64,000 nt of DNA from Burkholderiaceae bacterium (GCA_023150375.1 JAKLLA010000002.1:248001-312000); one strand, 5' to 3'. Positions 1 through 10,539 are shown, counted from the stretch's first letter. The notes: generated by a model from the sequence alone, not told the origin. Program-made: numbers and translations.

Positions 1-2845
1 CGGCCTGCAGTCGCTCGAGCAGGCCCTGCGCCTGCACGCGCAGCAGGCTGCGCGCGTCGGCGCGCGACAGGCCGCGGGGGTTGAGCAGCAGCGCCGCGAT
101 GCGCCCGACATGCTCGCGCTGCAGCTCGCGCCGTGCGGCCGCAATGTCGCCGCGCGGTGCCGCCAGCTCGGCCCAGATCTCGCGCTCCAGCCGGGCCAGC
201 AGCTCGCTCAGGCGCAGGCTCTGGCCGGGCGCATCGACCTTGCCTTCGGCATCGAGCAGGCGCTGCGCGACACCGTCGCTCATCAGCTGCGCGAGCAGGG
301 CGCGCTGCAGGTCGAAGAGCTGCTGGCGCGGCACGAAGGTGGTGCTGACGTCGGCCCCGCCCTCCTCCAGCGCATCACGGCGCTCGAGGAAGTCGGGCGC
401 CAGACGTCGCTGCAGCGCCGGCGACAGCTGCAGGCCGTCGGCCGCGAAGACCCCGCGAGCCAGCAGGTCGAGCGCGGCGCGCTGGCGCTCGGCCGGCACC
501 GGCTGCAGCGGGTCGCGCCCGGTGCCCGGTGCGTCGCGCAGGGTGCGCAGTCCGCCGATCTGGCGCGCCAGCACGCCCGCGGCACGGCCGGTGTCGCGCA
601 GCGCGTAGCTCACGACGCGGCGCAGCGCGCCCCAGTCGCGCTCGCCGTCGAAGGAGCGGCGCTCCAGCCGGGCCAGCAGGTCGCGCGTGATCTCGAAGCG
701 CTTGGCGGCGAAGGCCACCGGGTCGTCGCCGAGGTCGAAGTGCAGCGCCTCGGGGTCGATGCCCAGGTAGTTGTCCTCGTCGGTGCCGTAGGCCAGCTCC
801 GGCTCGGCGCTGCGCGCGGCGATGCGCGCCAGCTCGGCGGCCTCCTGCGCGGGATCGAGCGGCCGGTAGGCGTACTCGATGGCCCAGTAGTCGTAGGGGC
901 CCAGCGTGGTCTGGAAGGGGGCCGACAGCGGCGCCCCCGGGCGCGGCAGGTTGATCGGCGCGTACTCCATCACCGAACCGGTGAAGGCGCGCCGGCGGCC
1001 GAACTCGGGGTCGGCCACCTGCGCCTCGCCGTACACCCGCGAGGCCCGGAAGTTGTGCCGCAGCCCGAGGGTGTGGCCCACCTCGTGCATCGTCACGTCC
1101 TTCATGTAGGCCTGCACGAAGGCGTCGGCCTCGGGGCCGGCAGGGTCGAGCCCGTCGCGCAGCAGCAGCAGGTCCAAGGCGTAGCCGAGCTGCTCGGCCG
1201 CCTGGTCGGCATGCTGGCAGGCCGCGTCGTGCCCATGCGTGCCGGCCAGGCCCTCCAGCGGCGAGCGCCGCGCGGCGAAGTCGCCGGCAGCCGCGGCGCC
1301 GGCGGCAGCCGCCTCGCGCTGCGCATCGGCGGCCTGCAGCAGGCCCAGCCACTCGGCGCCGGGCCGCGCCAGCACCTGCGCGCGCAGGGCACGCAGGGCA
1401 CGCGAGGACAGGCTCTCGAAGGCGATGTCGGCATCGAGGATCTCGCCGCTGCGCGGATCGACGTGGCTGGGGCCGATCGCGCCGAAACTGGGCGAGGCAT
1501 TGACCATCCAGCGCAGCGAGGCGTAGCCGGTGTCCAGCGTGTCGAAGTCGGCATCGTCGGGCTGCTGGCGCACCACGATCGCGTCCTTGAAGCCGATCGC
1601 CTCGAAGGCCTTGTTCCACTCCAGCACGCCGGCCCGGATGGCTTCGCGGTACTTGGGCGGCACGTTTCGGTCGATCCAGTAGGTGATCGGGCGCACCGGT
1701 TCGGACAGGGCCGCCGCCGGGTCCTTCTTCTCCAGCCGCCAGCGCGTGATGTGGCGCAGCCGCGGGCTGCGCAGCAGGTCGTCGCTGAAGTCGTTGGTGG
1801 TGACCACGAAGTGGCCGATGCGGCCGTCCGCGGCGCGCGCACGCATCGGCTGCTCGGGCAGCCGCGTGAGCGAGTACTGCAGGCCGACGAACAGGCTGCG
1901 CGCATCCGGCAGAGTCTGCGGCGTGGTGGGCTGCGGCGCCCCGGCCGGCGCGCCGGGCTGCGGCAGGGCCAGCGAGGCGGCGGCGAAATGCTGCTGCACC
2001 TGCAGCACCAGCTCGTCGCGGTGGCCGCGCGCCAGGGTGATCGCGCTGTGCCGGCCATCGAGCCCGTAGCCCTGCCGGTAGCGCTGCTGCAGCGCCATGC
2101 CCAGGCCGAGCAGGTCGCCCAGGAAGAGGCTGTTGGCCTCGACCAGCACCGTCTTTCGCTCCGGGTGCGGCTGGCTGGCCACCGTCGTGCTCGCCAGCAG
2201 GCTGGGCGAGAAGCCGGCCTGCACCGCGCGCGCGGCCGGACTGCCCTCGCGGGCGATGTACTCGGTGTTCTCGGCGATCAGCTGCACCTGGTTGTGCACC
2301 CGGCGCAGCCGCACCATCTGCGGACGGCCGTGGTTGCCCCAGCGGCTGGCCATCAGGCCGCCGAGCAGCGCCCCCTCGCCGATGCCGCTGGCGATCTTGG
2401 GCGACAGGAACATCGGCCGGCCGAAGTCCTGCTCGGACAGTTCGAGCCAGAACTTGTCCTCCTTCTGCCAGACCGGCAGCATCGCCTCGATGCGCCGCGC
2501 GTCCTTGGTCACCGCCGCGAAGGCCGGTGGCTGGCCCGGCGCCGGGGCCGCCCCTGCAGGTCCGGCAGCCGGCGCCTTCGCCGGTGCCGCCGCCGAGGCG
2601 GCAGACGCGGCCGCGGCCGGGCTCAGCGCCGCGCGCTGGCCGGGCGAGCCGGCTGCGCTGCGGCCCTGCAGCGCCGGCGCGGAGGCCGCGCTCGCGGAAA
2701 CCGCCGCGGCAGCCCCCGACGCGGCCGGCGCGGCCGGCGCCGATCCCCCGGGCAGCGAGGCGCAGGCCCCGAGCAGCAGGGTCAGGCTCAGGGCCGCCGC
2801 AGCCGTCGGGCGCAGCGGGCCGGGAAGCAGGGTCGATGGGGGCAT
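1..2845 (-). CDS. Zinc-dependent metalloprotease, DUF5117/DUF5118-type, predicted lipoprotein (3' end outside window)
   Basis: Open minus-strand frame from ATG at 2845 to the window edge (absent from the ORF track because it has no stop in the window). N-terminus MPPSTLLPGPLRPTAAAALSLTLLLGACASLPGG has an LLGAC lipobox. Zinc motif TMHEVGHTLGLRHNF is encoded around 1050-1090, in frame with 2845. Confidence 0.85.
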   Translation of the reverse strand, partial: MPPSTLLPGPLRPTAAAALSLTLLLGACASLPGGSAPAAPAASGAAAAVSASAASAPALQGRSAAGSPGQRAALSPAAAASAASAAAPAKAPAAGPAGAAPAPGQPPAFAAVTKDARRIEAMLPVWQKEDKFWLELSEQDFGRPMFLSPKIASGIGEGALLGGLMASRWGNHGRPQMVRLRRVHNQVQLIAENTEYIAREGSPAARAVQAGFSPSLLASTTVASQPHPERKTVLVEANSLFLGDLLGLGMALQQRYRQGYGLDGRHSAITLARGHRDELVLQVQQHFAAASLALPQPGAPAGAPQPTTPQTLPDARSLFVGLQYSLTRLPEQPMRARAADGRIGHFVVTTNDFSDDLLRSPRLRHITRWRLEKKDPAAALSEPVRPITYWIDRNVPPKYREAIRAGVLEWNKAFEAIGFKDAIVVRQQPDDADFDTLDTGYASLRWMVNASPSFGAIGPSHVDPRSGEILDADIAFESLSSRALRALRAQVLARPGAEWLGLLQAADAQREAAAAGAAAAGDFAARRSPLEGLAGTHGHDAACQHADQAAEQLGYALDLLLLRDGLDPAGPEADAFVQAYMKDVTMHEVGHTLGLRHNFRASRVYGEAQVADPEFGRRRAFTGSVMEYAPINLPRPGAPLSAPFQTTLGPYDYWAIEYAYRPLDPAQEAAELARIAARSAEPELAYGTDEDNYLGIDPEALHFDLGDDPVAFAAKRFEITRDLLARLERRSFDGERDWGALRRVVSYALRDTGRAAGVLARQIGGLRTLRDAPGTGRDPLQPVPAERQRAALDLLARGVFAADGLQLSPALQRRLAPDFLERRDALEEGGADVSTTFVPRQQLFDLQRALLAQLMSDGVAQRLLDAEGKVDAPGQSLRLSELLARLEREIWAELAAPRGDIAAARRELQREHVGRIAALLLNPRGLSRADARSLLRVQAQGLLERLQA

Positions 2846-2907
2846 GGTGGTCGATTTCTCCGGAAGGTCGAGGCCAGGACGGGCGGCGCGGTCGCTCGGG
2901 CGCCGCG

Positions 2908-4629
2908 TCAGGCGCGGAAACGCGAAGTGATCGGGTAGCGCCAGTCGCGCCCGAAGGCGCGGTGCGTGATGCGGATGCCCACCGGCGCCTGGCGGCGCTT
3001 GTATTCGTTGAGCTTGATGAGCCGGGTGACGCGCTCGACGTCGGCCGGGGAGAACCCGGCCGCGACGATCTCCTCGAGGCTGCGGTCCTGCTCCATGTAC
3101 AGCGCCAGGATGGCGTCCAGCACCTCGTAGGGCGGCAGGCTGTCCTGGTCGGTCTGGTCGGGGCGCAGCTCGGCCGAGGGCGGCCGCGTGATGATGCGCT
3201 CGGGAATCACCGGCGCCTGGCCGGCGGCCACCGCCTGCGCGTTGCGCCAGTTCGCCAGCCGCCACACCAGGGTCTTGGCCACGTCCTTGATCACCGCGAA
3301 GCCGCCGGCCATGTCGCCGTAGAGCGTGCAGTAGCCGGTGGCCATCTCGCTCTTGTTGCCGGTGGTCAGCACGATCGAGCCGTACTTGTTCGACAGCGCC
3401 ATCAGCAGCGTGCCGCGGATGCGCGCCTGGATGTTCTCCTCGGTGGTGTCCTCGGGCCGTCCGGCGAACTCCGCGGCCAGCGTGGCGCGGAAGGCGTCGA
3501 ACATCGGCACGATCGACATCTCGTCGTAGCGCACGCCCAGGCGCTGCGCCATCTCGCGCGCATCGACCCAGGAGATCTCGGCGGTGTAGGGGCTGGGCAT
3601 CATCACGCAGCGCACCTTGTCGGCGCCCAGTGCATCCACCGCCACCGCCAGCACCAGCGCGGAGTCCACCCCGCCGGACAGGCCGATGATGGCCCCCGGA
3701 AAGCCATTCTTGCCCAGGTAGTCGCGCACGCCGGTGACCAGCGCGTCCCAGGCCTGCGCCTCGTGGGAGGGATGCGGGCAGAGCTCGCCGGCCAGTGCCA
3801 GTGCGCCGTCGGCGGGGCGGATCTCGACGATGGCCTCGGCCTCGGCGAAGGTCACGGCGCGGCTGCGCACGGCCCCGGTCGCGTCCAGCGCAAAGGAGGC
3901 GCCGTCGAAGACGATCTCGTCCTGCCCGCCCACCAGGTGGGCATACAGCAGCGGCAGGCCGAGGTGGCGGGCCCGCTCGGCCATGCGCTCCTCGCGCTCC
4001 AGCGCCTTGCCCAGATGGAAGGGCGAGGCGTTGAGCACCAGCAGCACCTGCGCACCGGCGGCCCGGACGGCCTCGCCGGGTTCGTCGAACCAGGCGTCCT
4101 CGCAGATGTTCACGCCGAAGCGCAGCCCGCCGGCCTCGAACACCAGCGGCCCGAAGCCGGGCGCCGCCGCGGCGTCACGGCCGGACACGAAATAGCGCCG
4201 CTCGTCGAAGACCTGGTAGTTGGGCAGTTCGCGCTTGGCATAGCGGCCCAGCACCCGGCCTTCGCCCAGCAGCGAGGCGGCATTCACACAGGTCGGCACG
4301 GACCAGGAGCGCGTGCGAACATCCGCACGCCGAACCTGGCCGGGCAGTGCCTGCGGGTGCCCGACCACCAGCCGGAAGCCCGGCAGGTCGGCCAGCTGGG
4401 CGGCGCAGTCGGCCAGCGCCTGTTCGCAGGCGGCCAGGAAGGCCGGGCGCAGCAGCAGGTCCTCGGGCGGGTAGCCGGTCAGGGCCAGCTCGGGCGCCAC
4501 CGCCAGGCAGGCCCCCTGGGCCTGCGCACGCCGCGCTGCCGCGACCAGCCGGCGCACGTTGCCGGCCAGGTCGCCGACGGTGGGATTGATCTGCAGCAGG
4601 GCCACCCGCACGGGGTTTGCAAGGGACAT
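2908..4629 (-). CDS. nadE: Glutamine-dependent NAD+ synthetase
   Basis: MSLANPVRVALLQINPTVGDLAGN (nitrilase/glutaminase domain) followed by IGLSGGVDSALVLAVAVDALG (PP-loop synthetase). Start trimmed from the 672-aa ORF to ATG at 4629. Confidence 0.95.
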   Translation of the reverse strand: MSLANPVRVALLQINPTVGDLAGNVRRLVAAARRAQAQGACLAVAPELALTGYPPEDLLLRPAFLAACEQALADCAAQLADLPGFRLVVGHPQALPGQVRRADVRTRSWSVPTCVNAASLLGEGRVLGRYAKRELPNYQVFDERRYFVSGRDAAAAPGFGPLVFEAGGLRFGVNICEDAWFDEPGEAVRAAGAQVLLVLNASPFHLGKALEREERMAERARHLGLPLLYAHLVGGQDEIVFDGASFALDATGAVRSRAVTFAEAEAIVEIRPADGALALAGELCPHPSHEAQAWDALVTGVRDYLGKNGFPGAIIGLSGGVDSALVLAVAVDALGADKVRCVMMPSPYTAEISWVDAREMAQRLGVRYDEMSIVPMFDAFRATLAAEFAGRPEDTTEENIQARIRGTLLMALSNKYGSIVLTTGNKSEMATGYCTLYGDMAGGFAVIKDVAKTLVWRLANWRNAQAVAAGQAPVIPERIITRPPSAELRPDQTDQDSLPPYEVLDAILALYMEQDRSLEEIVAAGFSPADVERVTRLIKLNEYKRRQAPVGIRITHRAFGRDWRYPITSRFRA

Positions 4630-5917
4630 GGACAGGATGGAACGCGACGTGAACAACGAGGCACCGCCGCAGGGCGGCACAGCGGAAAGCGATGGTAACC
4701 CTGCAGACCCGGGCGCGCCGGCCGGGGCCGAACTCCGTCGGCGCGCACCCGCGGCGGCGCGTGTGCGGCTGCACGACTCGCCCGCGTCGATCGACCCCGC
4801 CGCCTGGGATGCCCTGCTCGCGGCCAGCCCCAGCCCGACGCCCTTCCTGCGCCACGCCTGGCTGGCGGCGCTGCACGACTCCGGCAGCGCCTGCGCCGCC
4901 ACCGGCTGGCAGCCGCTGTTCGTCACCCTGGAGGACGACCGCGGCGCCCTGCAAGCCGGCTGCGCGCTCTACCTGAAGACGCACTCCTACGGCGAGTACG
5001 TGTTCGACTGGGCCTGGGCCGAGGCCTACCAGCGCCACGGCCTGGCCTACTACCCGAAGCTGCTGGGGGCCGTGCCGTTCACGCCCGTGCCCGGCAGCCG
5101 ACTGCTGGCGCGCGACGAGGCGGGCCGGCGGGCGCTGCTGGCCGCGCTCGATCAGCTCCTGCGCGCGCGATCCCTGTCGTCCGCCCACCTGCTCTTCCTG
5201 GACGAAGCCGACCGCGCCAGCGCCGCGGCGGCCGGCTGGCTGCTGCGCCGCAGCGTGCAGTTCCACTGGACCAACCGCCAGGTCGGCGATCCGCAGGCCG
5301 GCCCCTGGCGGGATTTCGACGATTTCCTGGCCAGCCTGCAGCGCGACAAGCGCAAGAAGATCGCCCAGGAACGCCGCCGGGTGCGCGAGGCCGGCGTGAG
5401 CTTCCGCATCCTGCGCGGCGCGCAGATCGGCGAGGCGGACTGGGACTTCTTCCACCACTGCTACACCCTCACCTACCGGGCGCACCGCAGCACGCCCTAC
5501 CTCAGCCGCGACTTCTTCCGCCGCAGCGCACAGGCGCTGCCCGAGCACTGGCTGATGTTCGTCGCCGAGCGGGCGGGCGGGCCGATCGCCGCCTCGCTGC
5601 TGGCCCTCGACATCGGCCAGGGTGTGGCCTGGGGGCGCTACTGGGGCGCCGTCGAGCCGGTGCACTGCCTGCACTTCGAGGCCTGCTACTACCAGCCGCT
5701 GCAGTGGTGCATCCAACAGGGCCTGCGGCGCTTCGAGGGTGGCGCCCAGGGCGAACACAAGATGGCCCGCGGCCTGCTGCCGGTGACCACCTGGTCGGCG
5801 CACCGGCTGTCCCACCCCGCCTTCGACGACGCAGTGGCGCGCTTCCTCGAGCGCGAGGGCGTGGGCATGGCGGCCTACGTGGACGAGCTGAACGAAAACT
5901 CCCCCTTCAAGGCCTGA
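4628..5917 (+). CDS. GNAT-fold protein of the COG3146/DUF482 (peptidogalycan biosynthesis) family
   Basis: PFLRHAWLAALHDSGSACAATGWQPLFVTLED...KTHSYGEYVFDWAWAEAYQRHGLAYYPKLLGAVPFTPVPGSRLL...FEGGAQGEHKMARGLLPVTTWSAH is characteristic of this family. Exact start uncertain (4628 or 4637). Confidence 0.85.
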   Translation: MDRMERDVNNEAPPQGGTAESDGNPADPGAPAGAELRRRAPAAARVRLHDSPASIDPAAWDALLAASPSPTPFLRHAWLAALHDSGSACAATGWQPLFVTLEDDRGALQAGCALYLKTHSYGEYVFDWAWAEAYQRHGLAYYPKLLGAVPFTPVPGSRLLARDEAGRRALLAALDQLLRARSLSSAHLLFLDEADRASAAAAGWLLRRSVQFHWTNRQVGDPQAGPWRDFDDFLASLQRDKRKKIAQERRRVREAGVSFRILRGAQIGEADWDFFHHCYTLTYRAHRSTPYLSRDFFRRSAQALPEHWLMFVAERAGGPIAASLLALDIGQGVAWGRYWGAVEPVHCLHFEACYYQPLQWCIQQGLRRFEGGAQGEHKMARGLLPVTTWSAHRLSHPAFDDAVARFLEREGVGMAAYVDELNENSPFKA

Positions 5918-5937
5918 CCTCGACCACCCGGAAACGC

Positions 5938-5963
5938 CGAAGGGCTGCCGCAGCAGCCCTTCG
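5938..5963. terminator. Bidirectional hairpin between convergent genes
   Basis: CGAAGGGCTGC-CGCA-GCAGCCCTTCG, perfect 11-bp stem with 4-nt loop, between the GNAT gene (+) and ppa (-). Confidence 0.75.
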
Positions 5964-6004
5964 TCAGCGACACATCAGCCAGCCACCCGGGCCGGCCCGC
6001 GGCA

Positions 6005-6547
6005 TCACTTCTTGGCCAGTTCGGCTTCGTAGGCGGCCATGCCGTCGACGATTTCCTTCTTGGCGGCCTCCGGGCCTTCCCAGCCGGTCACCTTGACCCA
6101 CTTGCCGGGCTCCAGATCCTTGTAGTGCTCGAAGAAGTGCTGGATGCTCTTCAGGCGCATCGGGTTCATGTCCTCGGGCTTGTTCCAGCTGCTGTACAGC
6201 GGCAGGATCTTCTGGATGGGCACGGCGATCAGCTTGTTGTCGCCGCCGGCCTCGTCGTCCATCTTCAGCATGCCGATCGGGCGGCAGGTGACCACCACGC
6301 CGGGGATCAGCGGCACCGGGGTGATGACCAGCACGTCCACCGGGTCGCCGTCGGCGGCCAGGGTGTTGGGCACATAGCCGTAGTTGGTCGGGTAGTGCAT
6401 CGCGGTGGACATGAAGCGGTCCACGAACAGAGCGCCCGACTCGTGGTCCACCTCGTACTTGATCGGGTCGCCGTTCATCGGGATCTCGATGATGACGTTG
6501 AACTCGTCGGGCGCCTTGGCGCCGGGGGTGACGTTGTGCAGGCTCAT
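6005..6547 (-). CDS. ppa: Soluble inorganic pyrophosphatase, family I
   Basis: [74 protein letters not shown]. Confidence 0.97.
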   Translation of the reverse strand: MSLHNVTPGAKAPDEFNVIIEIPMNGDPIKYEVDHESGALFVDRFMSTAMHYPTNYGYVPNTLAADGDPVDVLVITPVPLIPGVVVTCRPIGMLKMDDEAGGDNKLIAVPIQKILPLYSSWNKPEDMNPMRLKSIQHFFEHYKDLEPGKWVKVTGWEGPEAAKKEIVDGMAAYEAELAKK

Positions 6548-6703
6548 GCGTTGCTCGCTTGCTCTGGTACGAAGGAAGGGACTTGAGACGGGTCAAGGAC
6601 TGCGCGGGATTCTACGGGGCGGCCTTGCACCTCCCTTGCTCGCGCGGTTCACTGGCAGCCGCACGCAACGTCGTACAGGCTGTTACACAGGGTTGCCCCG
6701 TGA

Positions 6704-6732
6704 TTGTCTTCACGCAAGCCATCCCCTAGCAT
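6704..6732 (+). promoter_or_regulatory. Candidate sigma70-type promoter for the membrane pyrophosphatase gene
   Basis: TTGTCT (6704-6709), 17-bp spacer, TAGCAT (6727-6732), upstream of hppA. Confidence 0.4.
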
Positions 6733-6876
6733 GGCCCGAGCGACCCCCGCCCGGCGGCCCGAGCCTGCTCGTGGCCGCTGCCGAGAGAACCGGCGGAGGC
6801 GTGTCGGAGAGACGGAAGTACCTGGTATCGCAACTGATTCGTTGTCTGGGCTTTTGCTCGAGGAAGGAGATCCCTC

Positions 6877-9348
6877 ATGTCGACCACTACAGCGCTCTGG
6901 GTAGCGCTGCTCTGCGGCCTCGCGGCCGTCGCCTACGGCTTCGTGCAGCGAAGCTGGATCCTGAGACAGGACGCCGGCAATGCGCGCATGCAGGAGATCG
7001 CCGGGGCGATCCAGCAGGGCGCCGCAGCCTACCTGGCGCGCCAGTACAAGACCATCGGCATCGTCGGCGTGGTGCTGGCCGTGCTGATCTTCTTCTTCCT
7101 CGGCAGCACGACCGCGGTGGGCTTCGTGCTGGGCGCGGTGCTCTCGGGTGCCTGCGGCTTCATCGGCATGAACGTGTCGGTGCGCGCCAACGTGCGCACC
7201 ACGCAGGCGGCCACCCGGGGGATCGGCCCGGCGCTGGATGTGGCCTTCAAGGGCGGCGCCATCACCGGCATGCTGGTGGTGGGCCTGGGCCTGCTGGGCG
7301 TGGGCCTGTTCTTCATGTTCCTGACCCAGGGCGGCACGGCCGACTCGGCCACGCTCAAGCCGCTGCTGGGCCTGGCCTTCGGCTCCTCGCTGATCTCGAT
7401 CTTCGCCCGCCTGGGCGGCGGCATCTTCACCAAGGGTGCGGACGTGGGCGCCGACCTGGTGGGCAAGGTGGAAGCCGGCATCCCGGAGGACGACCCGCGC
7501 AACCCGGCCGTGATCGCCGACAACGTGGGTGACAACGTCGGCGACTGCGCCGGCATGGCCGCCGACCTGTTCGAGACCTATGCCGTCACGCTGATCGCCA
7601 CGATGGCGCTGGGCGCGCTGATGGTGTCGGCCGCGGGGAGCATGGCCGCGGCGGTCTACCCGCTGCTGCTGGGCGGGGTGTCGATCATCGCCTCGATCAT
7701 CGGCTGCGGCTTCGTCAAGGCCAGCCCGGGCATGAAGAACGTGATGCCGGCGCTGTACAAGGGCCTCATCGTGGCCGGCGTGATCTCGCTGATCGCCTTC
7801 TACGGCGTCACCGTGACGATGTTCCCCGACGGCCTCGAACTGGCTGCCGGCGGCAAGGTCTCGTCGATGGCGCTGTTCGGCACCTGCGTGATCGGCCTGC
7901 TGCTGACCGCCGCGATGGTCTGGATCACCGAGTACTACACCGGCACGCAGTTCAAACCGGTGCAGCACGTGGCGCAGGCCTCCACCACCGGCCACGGCAC
8001 CAACGTGATCGCCGGCCTGGGCGTGAGCATGAAGTCCACCGCCTGGCCGGTGATCTTCGTGTGCCTGGCCATCATCGGCGCCTACTGGCTGGCGGGCCTG
8101 TACGGCATCGCCATCGCCGCCACCTCCATGCTGAGCATGGCCGGCATCATCGTCGCGCTGGACGCCTACGGCCCCATCACCGACAACGGCGGCGGCATCG
8201 CCGAGATGGCCGAACTGCCCGACAGCGTGCGCGACGTCACCGACCCGCTGGACGCCGTGGGCAACACCACCAAGGCGGTGACCAAGGGCTACGCGATCGG
8301 CTCGGCCGGTCTGGCCGCGCTGGTGCTGTTCGCCGACTACACCCATGCGCTGGAAGCGCAGGGCATGCACGTCAGCTTCGACCTGTCGAACCACATGGTG
8401 ATCGTCGGCCTGTTCATCGGCGGCCTGATCCCCTACCTGTTCGGCGCGATGGCGATGGAGGCGGTGGGCCGCGCCGCCGGCTCGGTGGTGGTGGAAGTGC
8501 GCCGCCAGTTCCAGGGCGGCGAGATCATGGCCGGCAAGAAGAAGCCGGACTACAGCGCCGCGGTCGACATGCTGACCACCGCCGCGATCAAGGAAATGAT
8601 CGTGCCGTCGCTGCTGCCGGTGGTCGTGCCGATCATCGTCGGCATGGTGCTGGGCCCGGCTGCCCTGGGTGGCCTGCTGATGGGCACCATCGTCACGGGC
8701 CTGTTCGTGGGCATCAGCATGTGCACGGGCGGCGGCGCCTGGGACAATGCCAAGAAGCTCATCGAGGAAGGCTTCACCGACAGCGACGGCAAGCTGCACA
8801 AGAAGGGCTCGGACGCGCACAAGTCCGCCGTCACCGGCGATACCGTGGGCGATCCCTACAAGGACACCGCCGGCCCGGCCGTGAACCCGCTGATCAAGAT
8901 CATCAACATCGTCGCGCTGCTGATCGTGCCGCTGCTGCCGGTCGCGGCCACCCAGGCCCCCGAAGCCGCGGCCCCGGCGGCGGCCGTCACGGCACCGGCC
9001 GCCGCGCCGGCCGAGACCGGCGGCGCCTCGGTGAAGGTGGAGAACGGCGTGGTGAAGTTCTACTTCGCCAGCGGCAGGGCCGACCTGGCCAGCGGTGCTC
9101 CCGAGGCCCTGACCGAGGTGGTCAAGGGTGTCGCCGAGGGTCGCAAGGCCGTGATCAGCGGCTACACCGACGCCAGCGGCGACCCCGCCGTCAACGAGGA
9201 GCTGGCCAAGCAGCGCGCCTTTGCGGTGCGCGACGCCCTGGCCACCCTCGGCGTGGGCGAGGACAAGGTCGAGCTGAAGAAGCCCGAGCAGCTGACCGGC
9301 AGCGGTGATGCCGCCGAGGCACGCCGCGTCGAGGTGAGCCTGCAGTAG
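6877..9348 (+). CDS. hppA: Membrane-bound proton-translocating pyrophosphatase with C-terminal OmpA-like domain
   Basis: Multi-TM H+-PPase with [32 protein letters not shown] and [25 protein letters not shown]-terminus [13 protein letters not shown]...[34 protein letters not shown]...ARRVEVSLQ is OmpA-C-like. SD aggaaggag. Confidence 0.95.
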   Translation: MSTTTALWVALLCGLAAVAYGFVQRSWILRQDAGNARMQEIAGAIQQGAAAYLARQYKTIGIVGVVLAVLIFFFLGSTTAVGFVLGAVLSGACGFIGMNVSVRANVRTTQAATRGIGPALDVAFKGGAITGMLVVGLGLLGVGLFFMFLTQGGTADSATLKPLLGLAFGSSLISIFARLGGGIFTKGADVGADLVGKVEAGIPEDDPRNPAVIADNVGDNVGDCAGMAADLFETYAVTLIATMALGALMVSAAGSMAAAVYPLLLGGVSIIASIIGCGFVKASPGMKNVMPALYKGLIVAGVISLIAFYGVTVTMFPDGLELAAGGKVSSMALFGTCVIGLLLTAAMVWITEYYTGTQFKPVQHVAQASTTGHGTNVIAGLGVSMKSTAWPVIFVCLAIIGAYWLAGLYGIAIAATSMLSMAGIIVALDAYGPITDNGGGIAEMAELPDSVRDVTDPLDAVGNTTKAVTKGYAIGSAGLAALVLFADYTHALEAQGMHVSFDLSNHMVIVGLFIGGLIPYLFGAMAMEAVGRAAGSVVVEVRRQFQGGEIMAGKKKPDYSAAVDMLTTAAIKEMIVPSLLPVVVPIIVGMVLGPAALGGLLMGTIVTGLFVGISMCTGGGAWDNAKKLIEEGFTDSDGKLHKKGSDAHKSAVTGDTVGDPYKDTAGPAVNPLIKIINIVALLIVPLLPVAATQAPEAAAPAAAVTAPAAAPAETGGASVKVENGVVKFYFASGRADLASGAPEALTEVVKGVAEGRKAVISGYTDASGDPAVNEELAKQRAFAVRDALATLGVGEDKVELKKPEQLTGSGDAAEARRVEVSLQ

Positions 9349-9370
9349 GCCGCGCCGAGGCTCGATCCGC

Positions 9371-9406
9371 ACGGGGACCCGCGGCCGACGCCGGGGTCCC
9401 CGTTTT
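9371..9406 (+). terminator. Rho-independent terminator downstream of hppA
   Basis: ACGGGGACCC ... GGGTCCCCGT followed by TTT; 10-bp perfect stem. Confidence 0.8.
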
Positions 9407-9539
9407 CGTTGCGTCGGCGCCCGCCGGGCCGCGGGCCCGGCAAGCGCGTGAATACCGCCGCGCCGCGGCCCCAGTTCGACCCTTCGACCCACGACCGCCC
9501 CGCTACAGTGGCCGCCCAGGAGCACTCAGGGCCCACAAG

Positions 9540-10403
9540 ATGCTGGCGCGCAACATCGATCAGGAACTCGACCAGGCCCTGCAGGCCGGACCGGCGGGCA
9601 CGATCACCATTCCCCCCTGTCCGGACCTGCTGACCCGCCTGCAGACGGTGATGCGCGAGAGCGATCCGGACTGGGACGTGGTGGCCTCGATCGCCGCCAG
9701 CGACGTGGCGATGGCCGCCTCGCTGGTGCGCGCGGCCAACAGCCCCCTCTACAGCCGGCGCAGCAGCGCCGCCAGCGTGCCGCAGGCCATGGCGGTGCTC
9801 GGGCTGCGCCAGACCTCCGCCCTGCTGATGCAGTTCCTGACGCTGCGCGCGCTGCCGGTGAACCACCCGGCGCTGCAGAACTTCTGGCAGGGTTCCAGCC
9901 GGCGCGCCATGGCCATGGGCTACATCGCCCGGCAGCTCTACGGCATGCCGCCCGACCTGGCGCACACCTTCGGCCTGTTCTGCGATGTCGGCATCCCGGT
10001 GCTGCTGCAGGGCCTGCGTGGCTATGCCGGCACCCTGGCCGAAGCCCAGGCCCGGCGCGACCGCAGCTTCACGGCCACCGAGCAGGCCAACCACCGCACC
10101 GACCACTGCATCGTCGGTGCCCTGGTGGCCCGGGCCTGGCGACTGCCGGCCGAGCTGAAGGTGGCGATCCGCCTGCACCATGAACCCGAGGCCCTGGCCG
10201 ACACCGGCATCGCCGCGCCGGTGCGTGCGCTGATTGCCGCCGGCGTGATCGCCGACCACCTGGTGGCCCGCCACGAAGGTCTGCCCGAGAGCAGCGAATG
10301 GCGCGAGCGCGGCGCCGCCTGCCTGGCCCACCTGCAGGTGCGCGAGGACGAGCTGACCCTCTGGCTCGACGATCTCCAGCCCGCCCTCGGCCACCTGCAC
10401 TGA
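9540..10403 (+). CDS. HDOD domain-containing signalling protein
   Basis: IPPCPDLLTRLQTVMRESDPDWDVVASIAASDVAMAASLVRAANSPLYSRRSSAASVPQAMAVLGLRQTSALL is typical HDOD. Confidence 0.88.
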   Translation: MLARNIDQELDQALQAGPAGTITIPPCPDLLTRLQTVMRESDPDWDVVASIAASDVAMAASLVRAANSPLYSRRSSAASVPQAMAVLGLRQTSALLMQFLTLRALPVNHPALQNFWQGSSRRAMAMGYIARQLYGMPPDLAHTFGLFCDVGIPVLLQGLRGYAGTLAEAQARRDRSFTATEQANHRTDHCIVGALVARAWRLPAELKVAIRLHHEPEALADTGIAAPVRALIAAGVIADHLVARHEGLPESSEWRERGAACLAHLQVREDELTLWLDDLQPALGHLH

Positions 10404-10432
10404 AGCGGCCACCTCCGCAGCACCCCGGATCG

Positions 10433-10450
10433 ACGCCACGGCCGTGGCGT
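10433..10450. terminator. Short palindromic hairpin downstream of the HDOD gene
   Basis: ACGCCACGGCCGTGGCGT perfect palindrome; no T-tract. Confidence 0.35.
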
Positions 10451-10539
10451 GCAAGCCAAATCCCACCGCGGCGGGCCGGCTGCGCCCCCGCACTCGGGGC
10501 TGGCCCCACTTGATCGCGCGCAAGACGGCATGCATGCTG

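Noticed and set aside
110-2938. 942-aa plus-strand ORF
   Set aside because: Complementary shadow of the minus-strand metalloprotease, whose HEVGHTLGLRHNF motif is clear.
6649-9525. 958-aa minus-strand His/Gly-rich ORF
   Set aside because: Shadow of hppA; composition reflects the reverse complement of membrane-protein codons.
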